DNA from: Myxococcaceae bacterium
Lineage (GTDB): Bacteria; Myxococcota; Myxococcia; Myxococcales; Myxococcaceae
NCBI GenBank assembly: GCA_016793095.1
Contig: JAEUJQ010000012.1
Coordinates: 1 to 64,000, forward strand
Direction: 5' to 3'
DNA: 64,000 bases
Of this stretch, positions 1 to 8,062 are shown one piece after another. The notes under the pieces are model-generated. The model was not told the DNA's origin. It saw only the letters and a program-made list of their open reading frames with translations, and made no database searches. Made by a program: the position numbers and the translations under genes. Position 1 is the stretch's first letter, and each line of letters begins with the position of its first letter.

Positions 1-1
1 C

Positions 2-87
2 TCTGCGTCAGAGCAGGAGGACGCTCGGCGGAGTCGGACGCGCCTCTGCGTCAGAGCAGGATGACGCTCGGCGGAGTCGGACGCGCC
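2..87. repeat. 43-bp tandem duplication at the 3' end of the CBS gene
   Basis: Positions 2-44 and 45-87 are the same 43-bp unit with one difference (G at 18, T at 61). The second copy holds the last codons and stop of the leftward CBS-protein gene; the first copy lies just beyond the stop. This is seen directly. It looks like a recent tandem duplication, and more copies could lie left of the window. Confidence 0.9.
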
Positions 88-599
88 ATCGCGCTCGACG
101 TCGCAGCCACGGCCGCCAGGCGCTCCGTGCGCGCGTCGAGCAGCGGCTTCCAGTCGGTGAGGTTGAGCATCTCATCGCGCAGCATCGCGCGCGGATCGGC
201 GCCGTTTCCGGTGCGGCAGACGAGCGCGCCCACGCCCGCCTTCGACACCGCGAAGGCCGCCTCGTGGAGCATCGCGTCTGGCTCCAGCTCCACCACGCCC
301 AGCACCGGCAGCATGCCCACGCGCAGCTCGCCGACCCTGGCCACGTGCCGCTCGAGCGTCTCGCGCATCACCAGGCCGCGCGGCCGCCCGTCGGCGTCGA
401 GCACCAGCACTCCTCGACACGAGTCGGCCGAGAAGGCCGCGACGACGTGCCGCAGGGGCGTCGTCTCGAGGGCCAGCACCACGTCGAACAGCGGCAGATC
501 GCGTACCTGGAACTGGTCGAGCATTTCTTGCGGCAGAGCAAGGCTGATGCCGAGGCGCGGTACACGAGGGATCCCGAGCGGTTCCACCCTGAGCGCCAT
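51..599 (-). CDS. CBS-domain pair protein
   Basis: This 182-residue protein has two consecutive CBS-like units. The first, at about residues 42-90, contains RGVLVLDADGRPRGLV. The second, at about 100-150, contains GVGALVCRTGNG. CBS pairs (Bateman modules) bind adenine nucleotides or related ligands and usually sense energy state; no catalytic or transport domain is attached here. The first unit is the better match and the second is weak. The start is the ATG at 599. The stop lies inside the second copy of a 43-bp tandem duplication. It lies 71 bp downstream of the AidB-like gene on the same strand and could be co-transcribed with it. The ligand is not predictable. Confidence 0.65.
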   Translation of the reverse strand: MALRVEPLGIPRVPRLGISLALPQEMLDQFQVRDLPLFDVVLALETTPLRHVVAAFSADSCRGVLVLDADGRPRGLVMRETLERHVARVGELRVGMLPVLGVVELEPDAMLHEAAFAVSKAGVGALVCRTGNGADPRAMLRDEMLNLTDWKPLLDARTERLAAVAATSSAMARPTPPSVILL

Positions 600-670
600 T
601 TCACGACTGCAGCTGCAATTTCACCGATGCAATGCGCGCCGCCGGTCGCCACGCACCCATCCCGGGTGGG

Positions 671-2326
671 TCAGCGGAAGGCGACCAGTCGAAGGTCCTC
701 GAGCGAGGCCCGATCGCTGCGGAGGAGGCCCGACGGCGCCTGCCTGGCCAGCACCCGGCGGGCGGCGCGCAGATCGCCCTCGGTGCCGTGGCCGAGGGAC
801 TTCGCACAGGCGGTCGTGGCCATCCACAACAGGGCAGCGCGATCGGTCCAGTCGCGGAAGGCGTGTTCGGCCTTCGGGTCCTGGCTGAGCTCGACGAGCG
901 CCTGCTTCACCTCGTCGAGCAGTGCGCCCACCCGCGCCTGAACGTCGGCGGGCGCCTCGGCGGCGAAGCGCTCGACCTCGGCGAAGAGCACTTCATGGCC
1001 GCCCTCCTTCCGCAGCGCGCGGAAGGCGTCGAGCACGAGGATGTTGGTGGTGCCTTCCCAGATCGGCAGGACCTGCGCGTCACGGAGCACGCGCGCCATC
1101 GGCCAGTCTTCGATGTAGCCGTTGCCCGCGAGCACCTCGACGCCCTCGCTCGCGACGCGGACCGCGGCCTTGCCCAGCACGTACTTGAGCAGCGGCGTCA
1201 GCATTCGCAGCGTGCGGCGCTCGACCTCGCTGGCCTGGCCGAGGTCGCTCTTGTCCATCAACTGCACGCCGCGGAACGCCCACAGGAGCGCGAGCCGTTG
1301 TTCGCTCGCCATGTCGAGCAGCACCTCGGTCAGGAGCGGGTGCTCGATCACCTTCTTCCCGAAGGCGACGCGCTGCTCGGCCCACTCCAACGCCTCGAGC
1401 ACCGAGCGCCGCATCACGCCGACCGAGGCGACCGCGTTGTAGAGGCGCGAGAGGTTCAGCATCTCGGTCATCTGGTGGAAACCCTGCCCCGGCCCGCCCA
1501 GGAGGAACGCCTCGGCGCCGGCGAGCGTCACCTCACCGGTCGGGAAGCTGCGCTCGCCGAGCTTGTCCTTGATGCGATCGATGCGGAAGGCGTTGCGCTT
1601 GCCGTTCTCGAGCGTGCGCGGCAGCACGTAGAGCCCCAGCCCCCGTGTGCCCGGCCCCGCGCCCTCGGGCCTCGCGAGGATCATGATCACGTCGGCGTCG
1701 ACGTTCGAGCAGAACCACTTGTCGCCCCACAACGTCACCCGCTCGCCGGGCACTCCTTTGCCGCCCTTCGCCACGGTCGACACCTGGCCCACGTCGCTCC
1801 CGCCGGCCTTCTCGGTGAGGAACATGGCGCCCGTGTAGAGCGTGGAGAGCTCGGTCGACGCGAGGCGGGGCACGAAGCGCTCCTGAAGCTCCTTCGTGCC
1901 GTGGCGCACCAGCAGCCGCGCGGCGCCGTCGGTCATGCAGATGGGACAGAAGAGCCCGGCTTCGGCCTGCGAGAAGAGGTAGCCGAGCCCGAACGTGAGC
2001 GCCTTGCCTGCCTGCCCGCGCTCGGCCGCCAGCGCCGGGTTGTAGGTGGCCGCGACGATGCCGCCGCCATAGCCGAGCTGCTGCAGCGAGCGATAGCTCG
2101 GGTGGTAGTCGACCTCGTCGATGCGCTCGCCGGTGCGATCGTGAGTGACGAGGCGCGGGCCGTTGTGATCGGCCTCGTGCGCCCACCGTGAGCCTTCGTT
2201 CGCGGCCACCTCGCCCATGCGCTCGAGCCGCGCCTTCGCCTTCTCGAAGCTCGGGCCCAGCTGCGCTGCGAGCACGCGCTTGAGCGCTGCCTCTCCCTCG
2301 AACCAGCTCTGCTTCCGCGTCGTCAT
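671..2326 (-). CDS. AidB-like acyl-CoA dehydrogenase family protein
   Basis: This 551-residue flavoprotein has the length and order of the AidB branch of acyl-CoA dehydrogenases. The family signature LTEKAGGSDVG lies at about residues 177-187, and PIWEGTTNILVLD, with the position of the conserved glutamate, at about 417-430. E. coli AidB (541 residues) binds FAD and DNA and is induced by alkylation damage, but its substrate is unsettled. Other members of this group are ordinary acyl-CoA dehydrogenases, so a DNA-protection role is only a possibility. The ATG at 2326 overlaps the stop of the upstream lipoprotein gene by 4 bp (ATGA), so the two are probably translationally coupled. Confidence 0.85.
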   Translation of the reverse strand: MTTRKQSWFEGEAALKRVLAAQLGPSFEKAKARLERMGEVAANEGSRWAHEADHNGPRLVTHDRTGERIDEVDYHPSYRSLQQLGYGGGIVAATYNPALAAERGQAGKALTFGLGYLFSQAEAGLFCPICMTDGAARLLVRHGTKELQERFVPRLASTELSTLYTGAMFLTEKAGGSDVGQVSTVAKGGKGVPGERVTLWGDKWFCSNVDADVIMILARPEGAGPGTRGLGLYVLPRTLENGKRNAFRIDRIKDKLGERSFPTGEVTLAGAEAFLLGGPGQGFHQMTEMLNLSRLYNAVASVGVMRRSVLEALEWAEQRVAFGKKVIEHPLLTEVLLDMASEQRLALLWAFRGVQLMDKSDLGQASEVERRTLRMLTPLLKYVLGKAAVRVASEGVEVLAGNGYIEDWPMARVLRDAQVLPIWEGTTNILVLDAFRALRKEGGHEVLFAEVERFAAEAPADVQARVGALLDEVKQALVELSQDPKAEHAFRDWTDRAALLWMATTACAKSLGHGTEGDLRAARRVLARQAPSGLLRSDRASLEDLRLVAFR

Positions 2327-2880
2327 CGTCGTTCTCCTCTCCCATCCAACAGCGAGTCCCAGGTCGCGGTGAGCTCGGCTTCACGGGCCAGCACCAGCGA
2401 CACAGCCTCTTCCCCGAACCTCGCGCGCTCTGCGTCGAGGGACGCGGTCTGCGCCGCCCGGGTGCGCACGTCGCCGAAGGCCTGCTCGACCTTCTGCCGC
2501 TGCTCGGGCTTGAGCGAGAGCGTGACGCGCTCGAACTCGCGCACCGCCTCGGCGCCGGTGAGGCGGCTGATGGTGCGCTGGGCGACGACGGCGGCGATGA
2601 GCGTCTCGAGCTGGTCGAGGTCGCCCTCGGTGAGTCCGAGGCCGCGCCGGATCTCGCGCTCCGCCTTCGCCTTCGCCCTCGCGTCGAGCGCTCCGCCATC
2701 TGGCGCCGCGAGCGCTCCGAGCGCCTTGTGGTAGGCGAGCCACGCGTCGAGCCGGGCAGCCGTCACCCCACCCCCGTCGGCCGCCACCTGCCCCACGACC
2801 ACAGGCGCTGACGAGGACGTGGGCGCGCGCTCGGGGCAGCCGAGCAGGGCAGCGGTGGAGAGCACGAGGAGCCGTGACAT
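2323..2880 (-). CDS. Predicted lipoprotein, function unknown
   Basis: The start chosen at 2880 gives MSRLLVLSTAALLGC, a short signal peptide ending in a lipobox with Cys15. A longer frame starting at 2913 would bury this signal. The mature part is about 170 residues, rich in Ala, Arg and Glu and probably alpha-helical (several stretches such as AKAKAEREIRRGLG), without a family I recognise. It is the first gene of a two-gene unit with the AidB-like gene, overlapping it by 4 bp. It would be anchored to the inner or outer membrane. It diverges from the SixA-like gene across about 130 bp, which should hold both promoters. Confidence 0.7.
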   Translation of the reverse strand: MSRLLVLSTAALLGCPERAPTSSSAPVVVGQVAADGGGVTAARLDAWLAYHKALGALAAPDGGALDARAKAKAEREIRRGLGLTEGDLDQLETLIAAVVAQRTISRLTGAEAVREFERVTLSLKPEQRQKVEQAFGDVRTRAAQTASLDAERARFGEEAVSLVLAREAELTATWDSLLDGRGERR

Positions 2881-3008
2881 CGGCGGCACCATACCGTCGC
2901 CTCCTGGCGCCACTCTGTCTCCAGAAAGAGACGACGCGGTGGGCCGTTCAGCAGGAGCGAAGGGCTTTGACCCGGGTGGACGCAGTGGCCTATTCCTCGA
3001 ACACCCTG

Positions 3009-3512
3009 ATGCGAGTCTTCCTGGTCAGACACGGCGACGCCGACGCGGACATTCCCGATGGGCTCGACGACGAAGCCCGCGCGCTGACGGCGAAGGCGCG
3101 CGTGGGGCTGCCGGGGCACTTCGACGCGCTGCGAGCCCTCGTGGGCACACCGGATGTCATGGTCATGAGCCCGCTGGTGCGCGCCGTGCAGACTGCGACG
3201 CTGCTGGCGCAGGTGGTGGGCTACGAAGGGCCGATGCGGCCGACGCGCCTGTTGTTCCCTGACGGGCCGGTCGGTGCGCTCGAGAAGCTGCTGGGCGAGC
3301 ACGAGGGCAAGTCGGTGGTGCTGGTCGGCCACCAGCCTTCGATGGGCGCAGCCGCGGCCCACTTCCTCGGCATGTCGTCCTTCCCCAGGCCCGTCACGCC
3401 AGGCACGGTCATCGGCATCGAGCGCCCTGACGCAGGGGGCTCGGGCAGCCTCTTCCTCTACGCCGCGCCCGGCCAGCCGATCGTTCAGGCCCTCGAGCGC
3501 GACCTGCCCTGA
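3009..3512 (+). CDS. sixA: SixA-type phosphohistidine phosphatase
   Basis: A 167-residue histidine-phosphatase-superfamily protein. It begins MRVFLVRHGDAD, with the catalytic RHG at residues 7-9, and has SPLVRAVQTA (second conserved Arg) at about 57-66 and GHQPSM (second catalytic His) at about 108-113. The short length without insertions fits SixA, which removes phosphate from histidine phosphocarrier or phosphorelay domains. SixA-like proteins of other specificity exist, so the substrate is inferred. The start is the ATG directly before RVFLVRHG; the longer upstream frame is not conserved-looking. The cyaY-like gene follows 12 bp downstream, suggesting one transcript. Confidence 0.85.
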   Translation: MRVFLVRHGDADADIPDGLDDEARALTAKARVGLPGHFDALRALVGTPDVMVMSPLVRAVQTATLLAQVVGYEGPMRPTRLLFPDGPVGALEKLLGEHEGKSVVLVGHQPSMGAAAAHFLGMSSFPRPVTPGTVIGIERPDAGGSGSLFLYAAPGQPIVQALERDLP

Positions 3513-3524
3513 GGCCTGCTGCTC

Positions 3525-3851
3525 ATGATGGACGAAGCGCTCTACGCCTCGGCAGTCGGTCAGCTCTTCAAGAAGCTGGTGAAGGCCGTGGACGCGGCCG
3601 ATCCCGACGTCGTCGAGTGCGACGCCACCGGCGACATGGTCACCATCACCGCGGCCAGGAGCGGCGAGAAGGTGGTGGTGAACACCCAGCGGGCGGTGCG
3701 GCAGATCTGGGTGGCCGGCAAAGGCGTCGGCGTGCACTTCTCGTTGGGGGCGGACGGTCGGTGGCTCGATGACAAGCAGAAGGGCCTCGAGCTGCTCCAG
3801 TGGATCGCCGAGTGCGTCGAGGCCGCGACAGGACACCGGCTGGCGTATTGA
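3525..3851 (+). CDS. cyaY: Frataxin-like iron-binding protein CyaY
   Basis: This 108-residue protein matches the whole length of bacterial frataxin. It has an acidic N-terminal helix (ADPDVVECDATGDMVTIT), then KVVVNTQRAVRQIWVAGK corresponding to the conserved sheet (E. coli: INRQEPLHQVWLA), then VHFSLGADGRW. CyaY binds iron through the acidic ridge and modulates iron-sulfur cluster assembly by the IscS desulfurase. No isc genes are nearby. It follows sixA by 12 bp. The assignment is by motif pattern only, but the pattern is distinctive. Confidence 0.85.
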   Translation: MMDEALYASAVGQLFKKLVKAVDAADPDVVECDATGDMVTITAARSGEKVVVNTQRAVRQIWVAGKGVGVHFSLGADGRWLDDKQKGLELLQWIAECVEAATGHRLAY

Positions 3852-3893
3852 ATACCTGCAGGCCCGGCTCGTCGGGCCCGAGCGGAGTCGCAC

Positions 3894-4664
3894 ATGACAC
3901 TCTCTCTCCTCGTCCTCTCGGTGCTGGCGCAGGCGAAGCACGAGTGCATCACGGTCAAGCACTCGCAGCGCGTGTGCGGCTACCACTGCCTCGTCGGAGC
4001 GGATCACCTCGGCCGCTGCGCCCAGACGCCTGCCGGGGTGTGCATCGACAACGCGGGCTCCATCGTCTGCTTCGATCCACCGCTCTGGCTCGCGACCGCG
4101 TGGGGAGGTCCCCCGCCAGCGCCGAAGTGCCTCGCCGATGGCGCGGCCGCGTGCGGGTACAACTGCGTCAGCCGCATGGGCCGCGTGGCCTGCTCTCAGA
4201 CCCCCATGGGCGTGTGCCGACCGCGCGCCGACAACACCATCGTCTGCGCTGACCCGCCTCCCGAGGTGTACGGCGTGTTTGGTGACAAGACCCCCCGCAT
4301 GGAGTGCCTCGACCTGCTGGAGCAGACGGTGTGCGGGTACCACTGTGTCGAGCAGGGCGGGGGGATCGCGTGCAACAGCACGCCGTTCGGGGTCTGCGAC
4401 AGACGCGAGACCACGCCGGCCTGCTTCGATCCCGACAAGTTCGTCATCTGCGCGGGGGGCAGCAGCACCCCGAAGCCCACCTGCGTGCACCACGCAGGGC
4501 GCGTGGTCTGCGGCTACAAGTGCGCTGTCTTCGGCAGCACCGCCGCGTGCGCGAAGACGCCGGGCGGCTCTTGCGACACCGAGGGCAGCCAGGGGCCGGT
4601 CTGCTTCGATCCACCCGTGCGGGGCGGCAACCCGAAGTGCCTCAAGGTGATCGGCTCGGAGTGA
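3894..4664 (+). CDS. Secreted Cys-rich protein with four CGYxC repeats
   Basis: A 256-residue protein with a short hydrophobic N-terminus (MTLSLLVLSVLAQA) that looks like a cleaved signal peptide. The rest consists of four repeats of about 60 residues. Each has the pattern CGY-[HNK]-C, then about 8-10 residues, C, then TP-x-G-x-C, then C-x-DP. The even number of cysteines per unit suggests disulfide-bonded extracytoplasmic modules. I do not recognise a named family and assign no function. It follows cyaY by about 40 bp but differs strongly in composition, so it may be transcribed separately. It is convergent with the next leftward gene. Confidence 0.75.
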   Translation: MTLSLLVLSVLAQAKHECITVKHSQRVCGYHCLVGADHLGRCAQTPAGVCIDNAGSIVCFDPPLWLATAWGGPPPAPKCLADGAAACGYNCVSRMGRVACSQTPMGVCRPRADNTIVCADPPPEVYGVFGDKTPRMECLDLLEQTVCGYHCVEQGGGIACNSTPFGVCDRRETTPACFDPDKFVICAGGSSTPKPTCVHHAGRVVCGYKCAVFGSTAACAKTPGGSCDTEGSQGPVCFDPPVRGGNPKCLKVIGSE

Positions 4665-4683
4665 CGCGCCGGCGCGACCGCTC

Positions 4684-5664
4684 TCAGCCCATCGAGATCC
4701 GGCTCTTCTTCGGCTTCGCGCTCTCTGGCACCTCGGGCGCGTCGACGCGGTTCCCGCCGGCGCCCTGCGCGCGCTTGAGCGCCTGAGAGGCCTCGCGCAC
4801 GAGCGCCCCGAAGCTCACCCCGGCCTTCGGGTCGATGCCGGGATCGAAGCTGGCGAGGCCCACCGATGCGGTGCCCTTCTCGAACGAGGGGATGGCGGAG
4901 AGCTTCTTCACCACCCGCTCGGCCACGACGACGGCGCCGGGCCGTGGCGTGTGTGGCAGGAACACGAGGTACTTGTCGTCGGCGAACGGCATGGCCACGT
5001 CGATGTCCCGAATGAGCTCGCTGATCGCCGTCATCACCTCGCCGCGAATGGCCGCGCGCTGGAACTCGGGGCTGGACTGTTTCGTCAGGTGCTCGTCGAG
5101 CTTGTCGAGGCTCACCAGCAGCAGGGCCACCGGGTAGGCGTAGCGCTTCGAGCGCTTCACCTCGAGCAGCATGTACTTCTTGAAGAACGACTCGTCGGCG
5201 GTGTTGACGCCCGGCCCCCGCGGCTTCGGAGCGGGAGACGGCGGGGGCTGGCTCCGCGCCTTCTCGACCTCGGCCACCAGGTCGATGATGCGCAGGCGCA
5301 GCTCCCGCAGCTTGAGCACCGCGCGGACGGCGTTCAGGACGGCGTGCTTCTTGAGGGGCCCGTTGAGGAAGCAGTCGGCGTTGACGGCGGTGGCGCGGTC
5401 GAAGGACTTGTCCTCGTCGGGTGGGTACAGCAGCACGAGGCACAGGTCGGGCACGAGCTTGCGCAGCTGTACCGCCAGGACCTCACCATCGAAGGTGCCC
5501 GAGACCGACGCGATGACGACGTCGGGCGGCTTCGCGCGCACGAGCTGAACCGCCTCGTCGAGGAAGTGCACGGCCTGCACCTCGGCCCTGCCATCGAGGA
5601 ACTTCCTGATGGCGTTGCAGATGGGCGCCGAGGGCTCGGCGACGAGGACGCGCGGTTGGGCCAC
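4684..5664 (-). CDS. Response-regulator-like protein with degenerate GGDEF-like domain
   Basis: This 326-residue protein begins with a CheY-like fold (RVLVAEPSAPICNAI at 5-19, PDVVIASVSG at about 48-57). The usual phospho-acceptor Asp is not clear. After a Pro-rich linker at about 140-155 comes a C-terminal domain laid out like a GGDEF domain (KRSKRYAYPVALLLVSLD, then DVAMPFADDKYLVFLP, then SVGLASFDPG). The GGDEF signature itself is replaced by FADDKY, so diguanylate cyclase activity is unlikely. It may be a signalling scaffold or dead c-di-GMP sensor. The frr gene ends only 11 bp upstream on the same strand, so this gene may be the tail of the frr transcript. The domain homology is inferred from layout. 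Confidence 0.65.
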   Translation of the reverse strand: MAQPRVLVAEPSAPICNAIRKFLDGRAEVQAVHFLDEAVQLVRAKPPDVVIASVSGTFDGEVLAVQLRKLVPDLCLVLLYPPDEDKSFDRATAVNADCFLNGPLKKHAVLNAVRAVLKLRELRLRIIDLVAEVEKARSQPPPSPAPKPRGPGVNTADESFFKKYMLLEVKRSKRYAYPVALLLVSLDKLDEHLTKQSSPEFQRAAIRGEVMTAISELIRDIDVAMPFADDKYLVFLPHTPRPGAVVVAERVVKKLSAIPSFEKGTASVGLASFDPGIDPKAGVSFGALVREASQALKRAQGAGGNRVDAPEVPESAKPKKSRISMG

Positions 5665-5675
5665 AGCGCGGGTGC

Positions 5676-6239
5676 TCAGACCTCGAGCACTTCCTTCTCC
5701 TTCTTCGCGACCACGTCGTCGATCTGCGCGATGCCAGCGTCGGTCTCTTTCTGCACCTTCTCCTGCGCGCGCTTGTTGTCGTCCTCGGTGATCTTCTTGT
5801 CCTTGAGCAGGGTCTTGAGCTTCTCGTTGGCGTCACGGCGCTCGTTGCGCACGGCCACCTTGTGCTCCTCGCCCTTCGCCTTGACGTCCTTGGCGATCTC
5901 CTTGCGGCGCTGCTCGGTCAGCGGCGGGATCGGCAGGCGAATGATCTCGCCGTCGTTCTGCGGCGTGAGCCCCAGGTTCGCCTCGTAGATCGCCTTCTCG
6001 AGGTCCTTCAGGATCGACTTGTCCCACGGCTTCACCGTGATGAGGCGGGCCTCGGGCACGGCGATGGCGGCGCACTGGGCGACCGGCGTCGGCGTGCCGT
6101 AGAAGTTCACCCGCACGGGGTCGAGCATCGCGGCGTTCGCGCGGCCGGTGCGGATCTTCGTCATGTGCCCCTTGAGCGCGTCGATGGTCTTCTTGATCGC
6201 GTCCGAGAGGCCCTTCACCACGTCATCATGCGCAGCCAT
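5676..6239 (-). CDS. frr: Ribosome recycling factor
   Basis: A 187-residue protein of standard RRF length. It contains KIRTGRANAAMLDPVRVNFYG at about 28-48 and PLTEQRRKEIAKDVK at about 107-121, both hallmarks of the three-helix-bundle domain and hinge. Together with EF-G it splits post-termination ribosomes. The ATG at 6239 is preceded by AAGGAGC, a good ribosome binding site. It follows pyrH by 33 bp in the usual pyrH-frr order of the translation cluster. Confidence 0.97.
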   Translation of the reverse strand: MAAHDDVVKGLSDAIKKTIDALKGHMTKIRTGRANAAMLDPVRVNFYGTPTPVAQCAAIAVPEARLITVKPWDKSILKDLEKAIYEANLGLTPQNDGEIIRLPIPPLTEQRRKEIAKDVKAKGEEHKVAVRNERRDANEKLKTLLKDKKITEDDNKRAQEKVQKETDAGIAQIDDVVAKKEKEVLEV

Positions 6240-6272
6240 GTATCGCTCCTTGTGAAGCGGGAAAGAGGTCGT

Positions 6273-7025
6273 TCAGGCGAGGGCGGTCTCGGCGTGCCCG
6301 ACGATGGTGCCGATCTCGCCGGGCTTGAGCACGGCGCGCTCGATGTTGCCCGCGGCGGTCATGTCGAACACGACGATGGGCAGCTTGTTGTCCATGCACA
6401 GCGAGATGGCGGTCGAGTCCATGACGTTGAGGTTCTTCTGCAGCACGTCCATGTACGTCAGCGTGCGGTAGCGGCGCGCGCCGTTCACCTTGCGCGGATC
6501 GGCGTCGTACACGCCGTCCACCTTGGTGGCCTTCAAGATGACGTCGGCGTTGATCTCCATCGCGCGCAGCGAGGCCGCGGTGTCGGTGGTGAAGTACGGG
6601 TTCCCGGTGCCGGCGGCGAAGATGACGACGCGCTCCTTCTCGAGGTGGCGCACGGCGCGGCGACGGATGTAGGGCTCGGCGATCTGCTCCATCTTGATGG
6701 CCGACAGCACGCGCGTCTGGCCGCCGAGCTGCTCGATGGCGTCCTGCATGGCGAGGCTGTTGATGCAGGTGGCGAGCATGCCCATGTAGTCGGCGCTCGC
6801 GCGGTCCATACCGCGGGTCGCGCCCTGCACGCCCCGGAAGATGTTGCCGCCGCCGATGACGAGGGCGACCTGCACGCCGGCCTTCTGCAGGTTGAGCACC
6901 TGTTGGGCGATTCCGGTGAGCACGCCGGGGTTGATGCCGTACTTGTCATCGCCCATCAGCGCCTCGCCGGACAGCTTCAGCAAGATGCGCTTGTACCCGC
7001 CGCTGCTGCTCCTCGAGGCGCTCAT
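6273..7025 (-). CDS. pyrH: UMP kinase
   Basis: This 250-residue amino-acid-kinase-fold protein has [15 protein letters not shown] at about 11-25, [10 protein letters not shown] at about 56-65, and [20 protein letters not shown] at about 163-182, all typical of bacterial PyrH. It phosphorylates UMP to UDP with ATP and is usually regulated by GTP and UTP. About 10 Ser-rich residues precede the domain. It lies between a VTT-family gene and frr. The 236-bp gap upstream may hold its own promoter; I see no other gene in that gap. Confidence 0.96.
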   Translation of the reverse strand: MSASRSSSGGYKRILLKLSGEALMGDDKYGINPGVLTGIAQQVLNLQKAGVQVALVIGGGNIFRGVQGATRGMDRASADYMGMLATCINSLAMQDAIEQLGGQTRVLSAIKMEQIAEPYIRRRAVRHLEKERVVIFAAGTGNPYFTTDTAASLRAMEINADVILKATKVDGVYDADPRKVNGARRYRTLTYMDVLQKNLNVMDSTAISLCMDNKLPIVVFDMTAAGNIERAVLKPGEIGTIVGHAETALA

Positions 7026-7261
7026 GGCGGAGACGGGCTTGTAGCCTTGCGGCGGGCCGATGGGGAGTCAGAAACGCCGCCCCACCGGCCAACGTCGTCG
7101 AGCCCCTCGAGCACGGCGGCGACGCGGGGCACCCGGCGCAGGGCCTGGTGGGTGACGACGGAGAGGGGCGTCGGGGGGCACCGAGGGCAATGGCGCGTCG
7201 ACGCGCACGAGGCCGGGCCGGCCGGGCGCTCGCCGCGGAGTGACGCCCGAGGCGCGGGCGG

Positions 7262-7936
7262 TCACGCTTTCGGCGGAGCGGTTCGGCGGCGCCGCCACCA
7301 GGTGAGCGCGGCGATGGCGAGGGAGACGGCGGCGAGGCCGGCGAGGGCGGGCCAGCCGGTGGTCTGCACCCGGCCCGAGGCGTCGAACAGCTCGCCGCCG
7401 AGGTAGCTCACGAGCAGCAGCGGCGGCACGTAGCCAAGGACCGAGCCCCAGAAGTGCGTCCAGAAGCGCACCTTCGACAGGCCGAAGAACCAGTGCAGCA
7501 CCTGCGGCATCCACAAGACGAGCCGCAGCAGCACGACGGTGGTGAAGGCGTCACGCTCGAGGGCCTCGTCGTACCGGCGCAGCCTCGCGGGGATGCGGGC
7601 CGACACCCAGTCCCTCGCGAGGAAGCGGGCGAACGAGAAGCCGATGACGCTGGCGGCCATCGTGCCCGTCATCGACAGCCCGAAGGCGATGGGCCAGGGC
7701 CAGATGAGCGGAGCCGCCACGATGAAGATGGTGCCGGGCACGCCGAACGGCTGCAGCACCGCGTACGCGACGATGAACGCGAGGTAGCCCCAGACGCCCA
7801 GCTCGACGAGCGCGCGCGCCAGCGTCTTCGGCTCGGCCACCTGCTCGAAGGCCCCGAGACGCCAGGCCGCGGCGAGCGTGACGCCGACCACCAGCAGCAG
7901 GCCCAGCTTCGCCCACCGGCGCGCCGTGGCCGTCAC
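7262..7936 (-). CDS. TVP38/TMEM64 (VTT/DedA-like) membrane protein
   Basis: A 224-residue integral membrane protein with about five hydrophobic segments. The middle part, FGVPGTIFIVAAPLIWPWPIAFGLSMTG (about 65-92) and ASVIGFSFARFLARDW (about 95-110), carries the VTT-domain pattern of re-entrant loops with conserved Pro and Gly followed by an Arg. Family members are implicated in lipid scrambling or transport; no substrate can be given here. It is inserted between tsf and pyrH, which are adjacent in many bacteria. The C-terminus ends in a basic tail (WWRRRRTAPPKA). Confidence 0.85.
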   Translation of the reverse strand: MTATARRWAKLGLLLVVGVTLAAAWRLGAFEQVAEPKTLARALVELGVWGYLAFIVAYAVLQPFGVPGTIFIVAAPLIWPWPIAFGLSMTGTMAASVIGFSFARFLARDWVSARIPARLRRYDEALERDAFTTVVLLRLVLWMPQVLHWFFGLSKVRFWTHFWGSVLGYVPPLLLVSYLGGELFDASGRVQTTGWPALAGLAAVSLAIAALTWWRRRRTAPPKA

Positions 7937-8062
7937 GGGGCTGCTCGGCTGACGTGGACGAGGACCTTCACGAGGGGCTCCAGGGTGACGTTCGAGCGCT
8001 GGAACGACTCGGGGCCCCGCAGTCGCCCGCGGAGCCCCGTGCCTCAGCCTCGGCTCACCGGC

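Noticed and set aside
632-2191. Rightward 519-residue open frame over the AidB-like gene
   Set aside because: Antisense shadow of a clearly conserved enzyme; His/Arg-rich and without a domain.
5862-7406. Rightward 514-residue open frame over frr and pyrH
   Set aside because: Antisense to two universal genes; no protein-like features.
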